64,000 bases of DNA from the NCBI GenBank assembly GCA_027382625.1, contig JAJKFJ010021291.1:42472-106471 (forward strand). Reading direction: 5' to 3'. Made by a program: the position numbers and the translations under genes. This document shows, piece after piece, positions 21,310-33,538 of the stretch (position 1 is its first letter; each line of letters starts with the position of its first letter). The notes under the pieces are model-generated. The model had not been told where the DNA came from. It worked only from the letters and a program-made list of their open reading frames with translations, and did not search any database. This DNA comes from Tetmemena sp. SeJ-2015. Its lineage: Eukaryota > Ciliophora > Spirotrichea > Sporadotrichida > Oxytrichidae.

Positions 21310-22846
21310 CAAAAAAATATGATTTAGTCCAAGAAACGGGTTTCGCAGTAAATTTCTAAAAAAGAGCTTAAGGAGCCTGAGGTTAGGAATGTTCGCGAGC
21401 AAGTTCCTGAATAAAAGCAAGATACATCGAGAGTTGCAAGTCTCAGTAATTAGACCTAGGGCATTAACTCATCTGTCACGACTTAATGGTCAAGCTGCCA
21501 TTTTCAAACAGCTGATGTTAAATACATACCTTCGGCCAGGCGCTCCCCCTCTTAGAAGTAACAGCTAGATCTCAGAGTAGTAAATAAAGATCAGCACATC
21601 TCTAAAAATTAACCAAGGTAAAATTCTTCTGGAAATCCTCGAGTTAACGCTAGCATGTACTACACCGCACTAATCTCATCATCTCTTATATTTACTAAAG
21701 AAATTGGTTGGGAAGCTAGGTGCCAACACATCTTAAGATCAGCTAAACCACATGCTTTAGAACTACAACAACTTTGAGACGATTAATCAGTCTCTCCAGC
21801 ATTATGGCGCGGTCTAATCTTAAGCAGCCTAGATATATTGTACTAACGGTGGTAGAGAAAGCGTTTATTCTGAGAACGTCATTCATTTTCAAGATCCAAA
21901 AAGTTCTAAGATCACTGGTTAGCTAGACAGGCCTTTAATTTAGACAAAGAACAAAAGAAATGACACTAGTTATAACTTTATCAAGCCATCAAGCAACCCT
22001 GTAAATGAGCATTAACAGTAAAATCGCTTCACTAAAAAGATAGCGAGCAGCAACGTATCTCCAAAGAGGACTGTGATTAATGTAATGCTTTAGCCAGATA
22101 GATTCAAGGCTGAGAACAGACCACCTTCTTGCTCTAGTGTTTAGAGGTATCAAGCCAAAAATCTTCACTCTAACGCGGTTACTGATGTTCTAAAAGAAAA
22201 TTTGAATGTGAGTAACTCCAGGGATTTGAATGTTTCTGCTCAGAATATAATGAGAAAGAGCCCTTAAAGGGAATTCATAAACTCAAGTGGCATCTCCTGC
22301 CTACCTGGAAGCTATTAAAAGCATATTAAAGACACAAATTAATAAATTAGCAACTCAGTGGCCCAAACTTACAGGAAAGTATTTGAAGGGAAATAGTAGC
22401 TGCCTTTTGGATCAGGTGATCCCAACTAAAATTTATCTAGCTTCGGTTGTAAGATGAAAAGAAGCATATCTAATGCAAAGCTTTCATCGAACATTTCAAA
22501 TTACAATTCTGTGGATCATTACCCATCTATGAACAAGGAGCTTACTCAAAGCAAAAGTTTGTCAAACCTAAATGGAATTGCAAGCTCTAAGATTATTAAC
22601 CAGAAAAATTAAAAATAAGGGCAGGAGTATTCTGCTGCTGCTTCAATTAGAATGTTCGATTCTAGCAAGCCAGTTGCTTATAACAAAAATTGCTTCGTTG
22701 AAGTCTCTCCCAATGTTAGAACCTTTGGTCAGCCTTCTATTCCAAGCTAGAATGAGTATCAAATAATGAAAGGTCATTAGCCAAAAACTTCTAACTCGTA
22801 GCAGAGGCACAAAATTTTCTACAACTCTAACGTTTCATTCTATTGA
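21310..22846 (+). CDS. Ser/Asn/Gln-rich protein of unknown function
   Basis: Long frame with dense TAA/TAG (Gln) codons: KKELKEPEVRNVREQVPEQK near 21360, RPLIQTKNKRNDTSYNFIKP near 21930, RTVINVMLQPDRFKAENRPP near 22070, SGDPNQNLSSFGCKMKRSIS near 22420, and a C-terminus KIFYNSNVSFY ending at TGA 22844-22846. A frame change near 21760 marks an intron or IES; otherwise about 360 codons are open without TGA. The protein is polar, disordered and without a recognisable domain. The start is not certain: no ATG was confirmed between 21220 and 21340. Confidence 0.5.
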
Positions 22847-23010
22847 AAGATATATTTTCCCATCTATTGATTTGCAATCATTGATAAGAAAACTCTTAAT
22901 GAAGATATAAAATTTATGAAAATAACGATTTAAAAAAACTGATCATTGCTCATAAAATTCTAATGCTTTAAATAAATTGGATAAATAAAAATTTGAATTT
23001 AAAATAGGAA

Positions 23011-23751
23011 ATGTCCTTTTTACCCACAAGTTCTGTAAATCGACTTGAGCACTAAGATGTTATGAAGTCTATGCAAGCATCAAAAGAAAACATGAGGAAG
23101 ATGGCAGACTATAAAACAGAGATATTTTTCATTGGATAGATTGTAGGAGGGAGTGACTTTCCCACTGAGTTATAAGCATTTAATTATACAAATTTATCTA
23201 TTAAAATTATAGATGGGCTATTTGTTGAGGCAAGTCTTAAATACGGTGAAAGCTGGAAAATAGTGGAGAAACCACCTACAATTCAGAGTCATACTGCATA
23301 TCCTGATGATGAGGGCTTCTTTGTCTGGGCTCATCCCTTTGACTTTCACTTCATCTGCGAAAGTGTTCAAGGATGGTTTATAAAATGTAAGAAGATATAT
23401 TTATATGGCCTAAACTCAACCTAAAAATTTGGCGTCTTGACTAATACGGAAAACTGGACAACATAGCCTATGGCATAGTAAATCTACCTAACGAAACTGG
23501 TTCCTTCGATTTAGAATGCCCAACTTGGAGGCCAATGAGTGGATGGAGAGAGGAATCAAAATTATATTCAAAGTTTTTTATCCTACAATTATTACCTTGG
23601 TGGACCTCCAAAGCTTGTAAACTCGGATCCAATTGTCAGAGATCTTAATCAAAGAAGATTCCTCACCTCAATGAGCTCAGGATCAGTGCATATCCATTGC
23701 GAAGTTTTGATGAAGGGGTTTAGAAATGCTTTCATCAGTGGAGATAAATGA
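23011..23751 (+). CDS. B9D2: B9 domain protein, B9D2-like (ciliary transition zone)
   Basis: B9/C2-type protein of the transition-zone (MKS) complex. ATG at 23011 gives MSFLPTSSVNRLEHQDVMKS; an internal ATG (MADYKTEIFFIGQIVGGSDF) matches the usual B9D2 start. Family motifs are FPTELFVEASLKYGESWKIV (after removing an IES at 23171-23218), YPDDEGFFVWAHPFDFHFIC, VQGWPKLNLKIWRLDQYGKL (after removing 23373-23404), FDLECPTWRPMSGWREE and YNYYLGGPPKLVNSDPI. Stop TGA is at 23749-23751. A one-base excess in the T-run at 23574-23579 shifts frame between LYSKF and LSYNYYLGG; it is either a sequencing error or an additional break. The organism's cilia make this assignment natural. Confidence 0.9.
23171..23221. 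repeat. 48-bp IES with TAT pointers in B9D2
   Basis: TAT at 23171-23173 and 23219-23221 bounds an AT-rich insert. Deletion of 23171-23218 joins FPTE to LFVEASLKYGESW, the exact B9D2 spacing. A 3-bp pointer is weak evidence by itself; support comes from the protein alignment. Confidence 0.55.
23373..23408. repeat. 32-bp IES with ATGG pointers in B9D2
   Basis: ATGG at 23373-23376 and 23405-23408. Deletion of 23373-23404 converts an out-of-frame stretch into VQGWPKLNLKIW, matching the GWPKLxxxVW motif of B9D2. Confidence 0.75.
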
Positions 23752-23825
23752 TTTGTGGACAAATATTGTAAAGCTTATTAAAAATTATACTCATAAACTT
23801 AAATTTTCTAACAAAATTTTAAATC

Positions 23826-26800
23826 TCACAGCCTCTAGCCAAAGCTCTTATAGGGAACACTTTGTTTTTTCTAGCGGACCTTAGTATCAAATGTATTAGA
23901 GCTCTTATTTTCCTTATTTTTGACAGCTACTAATTAGTTAAGTTAATTATTCCTTTGATATTTATTATTGCTAGCGGCAGAGACCAATTTGAGTTATTGA
24001 CTTTGGAAGCTTCCTTCCTTATATATGAAAGTCTGCTGCTTGATTCCCTGAGTTTCTGATGGCTTAGTTTTGTCAAATGACTTCCCACTTAAGATTTCTA
24101 CCTTAAGAAGTTCTTCCTCCTCTTCTTCATCCGAGCACTCGTCCACATCCTCAGCTCTATCCCCAGCATCATATAAAATTTTATTATAGTTGGAATTTTA
24201 ATTAAAATCGGTGATTGATTAAAATATTAATGGAGAGTTGCAACTTCGTGTCAGTTGAAATCATAAATTCACCACCTGATCTGCAGCATGTTCGATAGCT
24301 AATCAAAAATTAATATCAGTTTCTTCTTTAGTCATCTTCGTAACACCTCTCAAAAGTGAGATACGAATAACACATTCTTCATCATCTTCTTAATCTTCTT
24401 CATAGGAACTTGTGGAGGTTATAACTCTTGACTACGCGCTCCCATACAAAAGTTACAAAGATAAAAAGTTGTTAGAATTTGATGTTGAATCGAATGTGTA
24501 ATAATAATTTAAATTGGACACACTTCAACTGCCACTCATTTATTCCATTTTAATTTGATATCTAATTTAATTCTCTTTTTTTTATTAAATCCTCAGCTAT
24601 AATGAAGCAATGATAAGATGATTTTAGGGAATTCTAGAATTTTTCTAATTAAGTGGTCCTATAATCTGCTAAGGCTTATTCGGAGAGAGTTGACTTCTCT
24701 TCTATTAGGAAGTTGATCTCATTAATTGACTCTCGTTACCAAAGTGCGATATCATATTAATACTCTTAGTCACAGGGTTAAAAGCGGATACATGGGATGA
24801 TCTTTGCTGACCAAAGTTTGCGTTTCCTAGGAGTTAATTAAGCTTTGGAGTCTGAGTAGATTCTTTCTTTGCGTGAAACTTTGTGTAAGATTTAAGGGGG
24901 TCAATACTGTGGAATGACATAGAATTACTTTGAACATGCTTAGTTGTCTGGGGTAAAATATAATACACAAACTGAAATTTTGAACTAGCTGTTCAAAGTA
25001 GAAAGATTATTTAGTTGAGAGGAGGATTGATTTATTTACTGGGTGTTATTAGGTTGATTCTTGGCTGGATTTATGCCGAGAGTTAAGTCAATGGATCTCT
25101 TAAGTTAGTTATTCAAAATTGATCTCTTATTTTGTGGAACTGAGACTTTGAACATGTTGAGAGTAGTGTTGTTGTTTTAAGTAGCGCATAACTTATTTGG
25201 CATCTAAATTGGAGTTATTTAATGAAGAATAATCAATAATTTTTTTATTAAAGTTATGCTTGCGAAACTAAGCTGAGATTTAGACCCATTTTATGAATTA
25301 TTCACATTCACTGAGGAAGCATCATGGTTAAGTCTGTTAGTTAACAGCCCATTATTTGGACCCTTAACTCCGTAGATGTTGCTATTGGAAAGATCTAGGA
25401 ATCTGACGTTACGAGATAAAGGCTTTTCATTTTTAGAATTATTGTCAGCAACTTTTCTCTTCTCTTTTAGAGAAAGCTTTTTCTAAAGCTCTGAAACAGC
25501 ACTGTTAAAGTTTAGAGTCATAGTTTTCTTATCAGAGTTAAGAGATTCATAAGGATTTTAAGAATGCTATTCCATTCTAGTTAAAGATGATATAAATCCT
25601 AAATTAAGATCCCTTTTTACTTCTCGAGATCTACCTTGATTTGCTTAAAGACTTAAATTGATGAGCATTATTGAGCGAAGTGCTAGTCCTATCAAGGATT
25701 CTTTCTCTTAAAGTGTGCAGCTATTGGAATTACATAAACTAGCTTTGAATTCTATGGTCCCTCGAGTTTGATCTCGATTTCCTTCCACCATAAATCATAT
25801 CTGCAGGTGAGCCGCTCCTCTAAGCAGGATTAATTTGTTGCCTCTAACTCGTACTGTAGTTATCAATTCTAGTTCTGGCAAATCTTAAGTCACTTGAATT
25901 TGCTACTACGCTTAGGTTCTTATGATGGTATTACGTTTGTGGATAGATAGGTTGGAGAGCCGCCATTCTATCAATAGACTAGGCGAGTTAGCCAGAGTTT
26001 TGTTGCTGCTTTTAATTGAAGACTAGACTTAATGTATTGATTGGGATATGAGAGTTCTAAGAAGTTGAAGTTCTTTGATAGCTCATTATTATTTAAATGC
26101 AAAAAATAATACTCATTGAGTTGTTATGCTATTGCAGAAAATTTATATCAGATTGACTGAAGCAAAGTTTTTAGAGCTCCTAATATGGATAGTACTAACT
26201 GTAACGCTCTGCTATGGTTTAGTGATCCATTTAAATGTCTATAACACAAAAGTCTCCACTTTGAGTGTTGAAGTAATTGTAAAATAGATTTCCTCTCACT
26301 CCTATTATTGCTTCTGATATAATTAAAAATGTCGATAATTGATATTCTACTGATTTAATTTATATATTTTTAATTTAAGTTAATTCAATTATCCAAAAAA
26401 TGCCCAGCTATATCTTTATAGAATCTTTCCTAATTGTGTAATCATTTAATAGATGCACTATCTCATAGAAGTCCTGTATTTTATTTTCAGTTAAATCTAG
26501 TATCTCTAAAAATGGCCAGCTAAACTAGACTTTGGCCATTTAAGACTTTTGATTTTCTTCTATTATCTGTGATTAGTATTGCAACTACTTAAAGTGGAGA
26601 TTTGTAAGCTTGTTATTTGGAAGGAATATTTCCTATAGCTACTTTAAATGAGTGAGACTAGATATGTCTTGTATTATGTTGTTTGCCAGATTTAGGAATT
26701 ATAAATTCACGCACTGCTCAATCCCAGTCAAAGATGGGATGAGATTATTGCTCATATTTAAGATGAGGAGTTGCTAGGCCTAGATTGGGTGAAACATGAA

Positions 26801-28772
26801 GATCCTATTGAAAAGGTTCCTGTGCAAATTCACTCCTCTAAGTTGAAAGTTCTGATCTCTTCTATATGTATTGAAGGGCATCTGCAACGAAGAGGCACAT
26901 CTCTAATTTAATTTTTTTAAAAATTTAATTTGGATAAACTATGTCATAATACTGTCCTTTTAAATTTGAATCAGAGAGCATATCCTCGACTTGCTTTATT
27001 TATTTAACTACAGGAGATAGTGGGGAAGCCTAATTTCCCTTTAAATTTGAATTGAAAGCACTTTCATATGGCACTTAGTACGAGAATATTTTACTACTGA
27101 CCTCGCTTATATCATTTAAGGAGTTTTTGTTTTTAAAAGCGGATGATGAGTCTCTTCTACTTTGATTTCTGGTGTCATCTAGGTTTGACTCAGTGTGTAT
27201 TATCTTATTGTTATTTTAAATTTGGAATTTTCCCTCTTTTTTGCTATAAAAAAAAAAAAATGTAACTATGGAGAGGAGTTGGTGTCTACATGCCTGATGA
27301 AGGGGTCAAATAGAAACTGCAGTGCTTAGTTCGTATAGCCGAGAGTCTGTTTGCTATCATTTCTTTGCTTTGACAACATTTTAATAGATGTTCTCTCAGG
27401 GCTCTTACAAGGTAATAGTTCTGAGCAATTCTTAAAATCAATTATAAACATAACTATACTTTCTTCTTGAAGACTTTGAATAGATTGCTCCTTGCTTTGA
27501 GTGGCATCCTTAAAGTCTATCCTCTTTACTACATTAGGCGACTCCTGATTTTTGGATCTATCTTCTTATGCTTTAACTTTATTATTGCTTGACTTGATTC
27601 TAAGAGTGATTTCTTTTTGCCAGTATGGACTGAAATCTGGGCTATGCACTCTGCTAGACTCATCTTGATCGGTGAGCTGGTTGTTTTAATTGCTGTTGAC
27701 AGGATTTATCAGTTAGTTGACCACGAACTCATGATTATTCTCATAGAGGCCCATGTTTGTGTTAGACTAAGCAGCAAATGATCTGTAAGATTGAGTTCTC
27801 TTGTGAGATGTTTGATTCGTTCTTTTACTTTACCTTGCAATATCAATTAAAATGGAAGGTTAAAATGTGACACAAAAGTAATTTGAAATATCTTCCCTGG
27901 AAATGAAAGTTGCAGTAGCGAAGTTGCTAGGATCATTCATTGAGAGTTACTGCAAATATAAAGGTTCCTCGTTTTTGTTGCTATACTTTCCTCTGCCTGA
28001 GCTCTCGTCACTTGGAGTGAGCATGATCTAATTCTTTTTGTCTGAAAGCAATTGCATCACTGATGGCTGTCTCTAGTTCATCAGAAAGTCGTCATTTATA
28101 GCAGTACCGTAGCACTCCTCTTGAGATATATTTACCATATCATAAAAAGTGAAAACTAGAATTAGAATTAATTAGACATCATCCTGCTCACTCATTTAAG
28201 GGACATTGCTGGAGATAAGTTGATTAGGTTTTTGAGTCTGCGCAGTTTGGTGGGAGGGCCTATTATTATTATTTGTGTGTGGACTTAGTCCTTTGTTCTA
28301 GAGGAACATATCAATAACATCATCCCATGAAAGTCTAGTGTGGCCGTTAGTTATCAGGAATCTCTTCAAGTTATACTCAACTTCAAACACTGAAAAGCCT
28401 TTCTCATAGCCATGCTGACTGTAATAGTTCTCCTTTGATTAAAGCGGTAACAAGAGTTTTATTTGGCTGAGGGCGTCCAAGAGATAATAAATGTCCACAT
28501 CAGTTGCAGAAGCTAAGCCTTAGTTTGCTTGCTAACAAGAGTTTTATTTGGCTGAGGGCGTCCAAGAGATAATAAATGTCCACATCAGTTGCAGAAGCTA
28601 AGCCTTAATTTGCTTGCTGCTGATTTTGACTTTAGCTTGTGGTATATTAAGTCAACTTGTCAAATAGAAGGCGCAAATAGGTCATCCAATTTAGTCTACT
28701 CATCATTAGGAGCTGAAATTCTTCGCCCTCTGCTGAAACCAGAGTCTCATATTAGGGATCTTAAGAGTCCAT
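23826..28772 (-). CDS. Large leucine-rich-repeat protein, interrupted
   Basis: ATG at 28770-28772 gives MDSQDPQYETLVSAEGEEFQ. The N-terminal region contains GFSVFEVEYNLKRFLITNGH and LSWDDVIDMFLQNKG (about 28290-28410), followed by long Ser/Asn-rich disorder (28200-26900). LRRs follow near 26480-26820: LLILNMSNNLIPSLTGIEQC, LQFLNLANNIIQDISSLTHL, LQEIFLPNNKLTNL and FLEILDLTENKIQDFYEI, then a cap-like YYPYQELQKL. The frame continues past 26340 into Ser/Gln-rich sequence and an acidic tail (ECSDEEEEEELLKVEILSGK) ending in TGA 23826-23828. Frame changes near 28200, 26880, 25580, 24950, 24600 and 24300 are probable IESs or introns, and an 85-bp tandem duplication lies at 28449-28618. It may instead be two genes split near 24600. 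It probably acts as a protein-interaction scaffold. Confidence 0.6.
24230..24600. repeat. Paralogous segment, copy 1 (pairs with 46950-47320)
   Basis: Matches 46950-47320 at several points in the same order: AGAGTTGCAA, a segment around the TCTTCTTTA near the KMTKEET codons, and ATATCTAATTTAATTCTCT. In this copy the minus-strand frame is largely intact (SSYEEDQEDDEECVIRISLL, then VTKMTKEET). Confidence 0.55.
28449..28618. repeat. 85-bp tandem duplication in the LRR gene
   Basis: Copies at 28449-28533 and 28534-28618 are directly adjacent and differ at one base (CTTAG versus CTTAA). The unit is 85 bp, not a multiple of three. Read on the minus strand with both copies, the frame hits TGA; with one copy removed it reads ASATDVDIYYLLDALSQIKL and continues into LLPLQSKENYYSQHGYEKGF without a break. 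Confidence 0.9.
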
Positions 28773-29275
28773 TTAAACTCAATTAAATGCACAGTCACAC
28801 TTGATTTAGTAAGAATTACAGATTTTTCATCTATTAAATTTTAGGGGTTATTCTTTTGAATTTAAATTATTATAGCAGCTTTAATTAAATTCTGGGAGTT
28901 TATAATTTTTATGGATTTCAATTTATTTTAAATTCTTATTCATCTTGCATTTATTCGTTCCAATAAAAATTACAATCTAGTTAACTCAACAGAGGTATGA
29001 AGGATGCTTTTAAAATATGAATTATTTTGCTCTTGAATAATCTTTGGAGTCCTCATGTTCAGTTAATAGTTTCCATGACTGCATTTAAATAGCAAGCCCA
29101 ACCATAGACTGCGCTGAAGCGTTTACTCCGAATGAAAGGGAATTTAACAAACTTTTCATTTTTAAAAACATTATCTACCATTCTAAGGTTACGAATAACT
29201 CTAATATAGTTTACTTTAAGAAGTTAAAACAATAGAATAAAAGAAAAGACATTATGATATATAAAAAAAGAAGTT
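28773..29275. other. AT-rich intergenic region
   Basis: Lies between the 5' end of the minus-strand LRR gene and the plus-strand gene at 29276. TGA is frequent in all frames and no coding stretch is evident. It would hold the promoters of both divergent genes. Confidence 0.4.
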
Positions 29276-29977
29276 ATGACTTTGTCTCCTATTGATAATT
29301 TTCAAATTTAATTTCCATACAATCATCACCTCGCTTATTGTCAAGGATATTTAAAAATTCTTCTTCTCCTTATGATGGATTAAAACTATATTTGCAATCC
29401 AGATTTGATATTGCAAAACAATCTCAAATAAATTTCCTATTTCTAACTGATGTATGCAGATTACTTGTTCTTATGATTGAGGATAAGGAAGATTAGAAAG
29501 AGCGATCATATAAACTAGCAATTTATAAAATTGATATCCAACTTCAAACTTTCCTTCTCAATAATTTTACAATTAACTTTAAGGATTTTAATAAAATTTT
29601 TAGCTATAGTAAGTTTGCTTAGAAGAAAGCCCTGATATGCATAACTACCCTTCTCAATTCAATCCTCAGTATTAGTAATAAGAGCAGCACACTCATAAGA
29701 AAGTCTACTATATAGAAGTCGGAGAGAGCCCCAGATAAGAGTTAAGGCAAGATAGCGATTACAAACGATCAAACCTAGATTAAAAGGCATTCGATGAATA
29801 CTAGTGGCTCAGAAAGTCAAAGATAGGTTCTCTGTCTCAAGTGACACTCAAGTTAGTAGTTTAGTACAGCCTCAGACCACTCCAACTTTCAAAGACAGTA
29901 TATAGAAGAGAGTTAACGAAATAAGGAATGCATTTGAAATGCACAGAGAGAGAAAGAAAAATAGAGAACGTCATTGA
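29276..29977 (+). CDS. Protein of unknown function
   Basis: ATG at 29276 gives MTLSPIDNFQIQFPYNHHLA. After a frame change near 29380 it reads LYLQSRFDIAKQSQINFLFL and LLVLMIEDKEDQKERSYKLA, with leucine-rich helical segments (QTFLLNNFTINFKDFNKIF), then a Lys/Ser/Gln-rich region. After another frame change near 29845 it ends KRVNEIRNAFEMHRERKKNR with TGA at 29975-29977. The end is strongly basic and helical. No family recognised; breaks are likely IESs. Confidence 0.45.
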
Positions 29978-30239
29978 GAAAGGAGAATGATGAAATAATT
30001 TGAGCTTTATATTGTGAATAAACTTATAATTAAGTATCAGCTTATAATAAGATAGAATGATTCACTAATTGAACTGACATTTATAGAACTAGAAAGGTCT
30101 CATTTAAAATAGCCATATTCAGCATGAGGAAACTGCCGCCTACACAGGACTCATGCATCACTAGTCGAAACTTACTTAACTAGAGATTAACTCCATATGT
30201 TTAAGATTTTTAAAAAAAAATTTACCAATTAGTTAAAAT

Positions 30240-30797
30240 CAATTTAATGTTCTGACAACTCAAACTCTCAACACTAGTATCCTCCCTAATTTTATCAAGG
30301 TGGGATGCTCACATCTTCGTCTTAGCAATAGCACTATCAACAAATGCAGCAGGCTCCTTATTTCAATCATCAATATGGAGGTGGCAGCATATTTAGCAGC
30401 GGCCTAAATAGCGTAGTGCATCAAGATGAAACTCCCAAATACATAAAGAACTTGAGAGGCGAGCTCAACGTTGCATTAAAGAAAAATATGGAATTAAGAT
30501 TAAGACTAGAATAGATGGATGAAGAGCAAGAGATTGGAATCCAAACTCAAGTTATTGAAATCGGTGAAGTATTTTCCTCAAAGATAAAAGAGTCTACCTC
30601 CACCTAATAGATAGAATAAGTGCTAGTTAGAGCCAATGAGGCTCTGGAGCAACTTAAAGGATAGCAGCAACTTAGAAGATTCGTCAAAAGCAATCTAGAT
30701 ACTTTGGCATCTCTCAGGAAAGAAGTTCTCCTTCAAAACATCGTCATAAACTAGTTTCAATAAACCAAAGCACTATAAGGCAATACTAATTTATGAA
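30240..30797 (+). CDS. Coiled-coil protein with Gln/Tyr-rich N-terminus
   Basis: Continuous frame with no TGA from about 30240 to TGA 30795-30797. The N-terminal part is Gln/Tyr/Gly-rich (QHQYPPQFYQGGMLTSSSQQ, APYFNHQYGGGSIFSSG). From about 30430 it becomes a coiled coil: LRGELNVALKKNMELRLRLE, ALEQLKGQQQLRRFVKSNLD, LASLRKEVLLQNIVINQF. No in-frame ATG lies before 30300, so the initiating segment is elsewhere or the internal Met near 30305 is used. Function unknown. Confidence 0.55.
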
Positions 30798-30977
30798 AAT
30801 TAAACTATAAGCTGATACTATTAACCAAGAAAAAGTTATCCGTTCAATTAGAGATTACATATGGCGAGATCTCGTGAAGTCTGTTTGCAGGTGCGAATAT
30901 TTAGTGAGGGCTTTGAGACCAACTCAAGTTAACACTGTCTATTGCTATTTTATTCAACTAAATTTGTAAATGGTACT

Positions 30978-33262
30978 TCAAATGCTTACAAAAATGTTAT
31001 TGTCAAGATCTCCATCGGAATTTCCTTTAGACGTTGGAAATTCAAATTTATGAATCATTTGATTATCAGTGGAATTTGGAATTTTGTTGTGAATCTGATG
31101 CCCTTATATCAAATTCATAGAAGGACTCGTCTTTGCTGAGTTGTTATAAGATCCGTTGCCACTGCCTGAACCTTTCAAATATAATCCAACGGTTACATTT
31201 GCCTATCTTCCTAGCTGCCCATATTCATTAGATCCCCAAGTATAAAGCTTTCCTTCCGCATTAAGAGCCGCTGAGTGTCTTTTTCCTGCAGATATTGAGA
31301 CTATGGCTTCCTCTAGATTAGCTATTTTTATAGGTAGACTTTATCTTAGGAAATCTCCATGCCCTAGCTAACCTAGCTATCCTCCACCCCAAGAATATAC
31401 CTCTCCCTTATCTGTTAGAGCCAAAGTATGGCTCTCGCCACAAGAGATATCAATCACATGAATATTCTGGAGTGCGCTCACTGGTCTCACACTATCCTCA
31501 CTTAGTACGCTACCATGACCAAGTTAGCCATTGATTCCTCTTCCCCAAGTAAAGACTACTCCTTTCTCAGTTACAGCTGCACCGTGATAGTAACCGATTG
31601 AGACTCTAGTTACTAACTGGCCTGATAGCTCTTTCAAAATTTTTGGCTAAGCTTATTTCTTGATATCCATGTAACCTAATCGACCAAATTCTCCGCTTCC
31701 CCAAGTATAAACATTACCATTTGATGTCAAGGCTGCGGAGTAATAGTAACTTGCATGAACTGATATAAGCTGGTTTGGATAGCTATTAATTTTTTCATTT
31801 TATTGAAATGGATCTGGTTCCAATTGGTGAGGAACTGTAATTTCTTAATTAGTTAAAATTTAAGTGGATTAACAGCCAAAATACATAAAAGTATAAAATT
31901 TTTAGCCCCATGAATTGCTGATCGGAACCATATTATAATTTTCATAGTAGATTTGATGACATTGAAAAGACTACAAGAATATAATATTCTAAAATAAGAT
32001 TTGCTAAATATTATCATATCACAATTTATTTATCCCACAATAATTGATAAATTGAAGAAGGATGGATTATCTATCTTTATTCAGCACATTAAGAACTCAA
32101 ACTTTTTTATACAGGAAAATAATTAAAAAAAGTTTTATACCTTTATCACACATCTTATTCCTGAAAATAGAATAAAGGAGGGATATCTCTAAAAATATTC
32201 CCAACATATGAGAGCTATAGTATTCTATTTTTTTCTTTAATTATCTAGCAATTTCTTAATTATGAATATCTTCATTTTTCATTTCACTTTGTAAATCCAT
32301 TCCTAATTGCATTTTATCATTTTTTCCCCAAACAAAAAGTTTGTTTTAAGTCAGTTGTCCCTCTGACTATGGAGCAACTTGAAGCAAAGCTAGAGTATGA
32401 TTTTCCCCGCATGAGATTTATTGAATTCTCATCCCAATTTCTAATGCTTATTTGAAACACTCCAATACTTGCGGCTCAGTAACAAGTCCTTCGTTTTCAT
32501 TTCCTAATCTCCCATTCAATCCTAATCCCCATCCAAATACTAATCCAGTCTCAGAGCTCCACGCAAAGGAGTGGCTTGTACCGCAACTCAGGCCATCTAT
32601 TTTTTACCCCTCTAATCCTTTTAGGATTGAGGGTTACTTTACTATCTGAATTGAGCTTGAAGATATGTTATTCGGAGATGCCCTGTAATATGAATGGCCC
32701 AGCTTTGAATTTTAGTTAGAGCCCCATGAAAAAACATGATACTCGGGAGAGGATGTGATGCAGTAAGTTTGATCGCTACCGCATATAATCTTTTGGATAT
32801 TGCACTTATCGAGTGCTTGAACTTTTTCTGGTCTTGGATCTCTGATCATTCCTCTTCTAAAAAGTTAAGAGACTATTCATAATTTACTGCTAATTGCGGG
32901 ACTAGGAATTGGAGCCACCATTTTTCCTATCAGCTTGATGAGGAAGAGCTTTTTACATTTACTGGCCAATTGCTTAATGGCCACCCTGGTTTATGTAATT
33001 CTTCTTTGAATGAATGTTTGGAGAACTACCTTTGGTTGTGCTGTTAGAGGAGTTGTTGCTCGATTGGCGTTTCTAGGCTAGCTAGACCTTAATGATGGGT
33101 GAGAGACTGCTAAGCTTAAGAAGGAGTCAGCGAAGGGGCTCCTTAATGAACCACTTGTGCCTTCTAGTCCTAAGAAAATTTATTAAAGTGTAAAGCGTGG
33201 GTGTGAAGTTAAAGATCCGATCCCTATGATTAAGAAGCTTAGGCAAATTGCTGTCTCTCCAT
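30978..33262 (-). CDS. RCC1-repeat protein, second copy in window
   Basis: ATG at 33260-33262 gives MERQQFAQASQSQGSDLQLH, with a Gln/His-rich N-terminus. RCC1 repeats run from about 32810 to 31190: IICGSDQTYCITSSPEYHVF, WGSNQNSKLGHSYY, LSCGTSHSFAW, WGLGLNGRLG, ISCGENHTLALL, then VYTWGSGEFGRLG, FTWGRGINGQLGHG, ISCGESHTLALTDKGEVYSW, GGGQLGQLGHGDF, ISAGKRHSAALNAEGKLYTW and GSNEYGQLG. This is enough for a seven-bladed propeller. The C-terminal tail is Asn/Ser-rich to TGA 30978-30980. Breaks with TGA near 32880 and between about 31850 and 32200 are probable IESs or introns. The RCC1 gene at 1258-3310 is related only by family. Confidence 0.85.
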
Positions 33263-33538
33263 CTATTATTTTCAGAATTAATTGAAAAATTTTTTTTAAA
33301 TGCCATCTTATCTAATCTAATAATTCTTTTATTAAGGAAATTATGACTTTTATCTATTACTTATTTTTAAATTTATTTGCATCCTTTAAAACCAAATTTA
33401 ATGAGATATTCTGCCATAATAAAATATTAATGCGATGATTAGCAAAAACTGTATTTTAAATTGAATTTAAAGCCCCTCTCTTTGCTTGCATTAATGAATT
33501 ATGTGAAAATAAGTGGTGTTTTCTAAAATAGTATTTTA

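Noticed and set aside
27246..27260. Poly-A run as a retrotransposon tail
   Set aside because: It lies inside the open minus-strand frame of the LRR gene as poly-Phe codons, with no target-site duplication.
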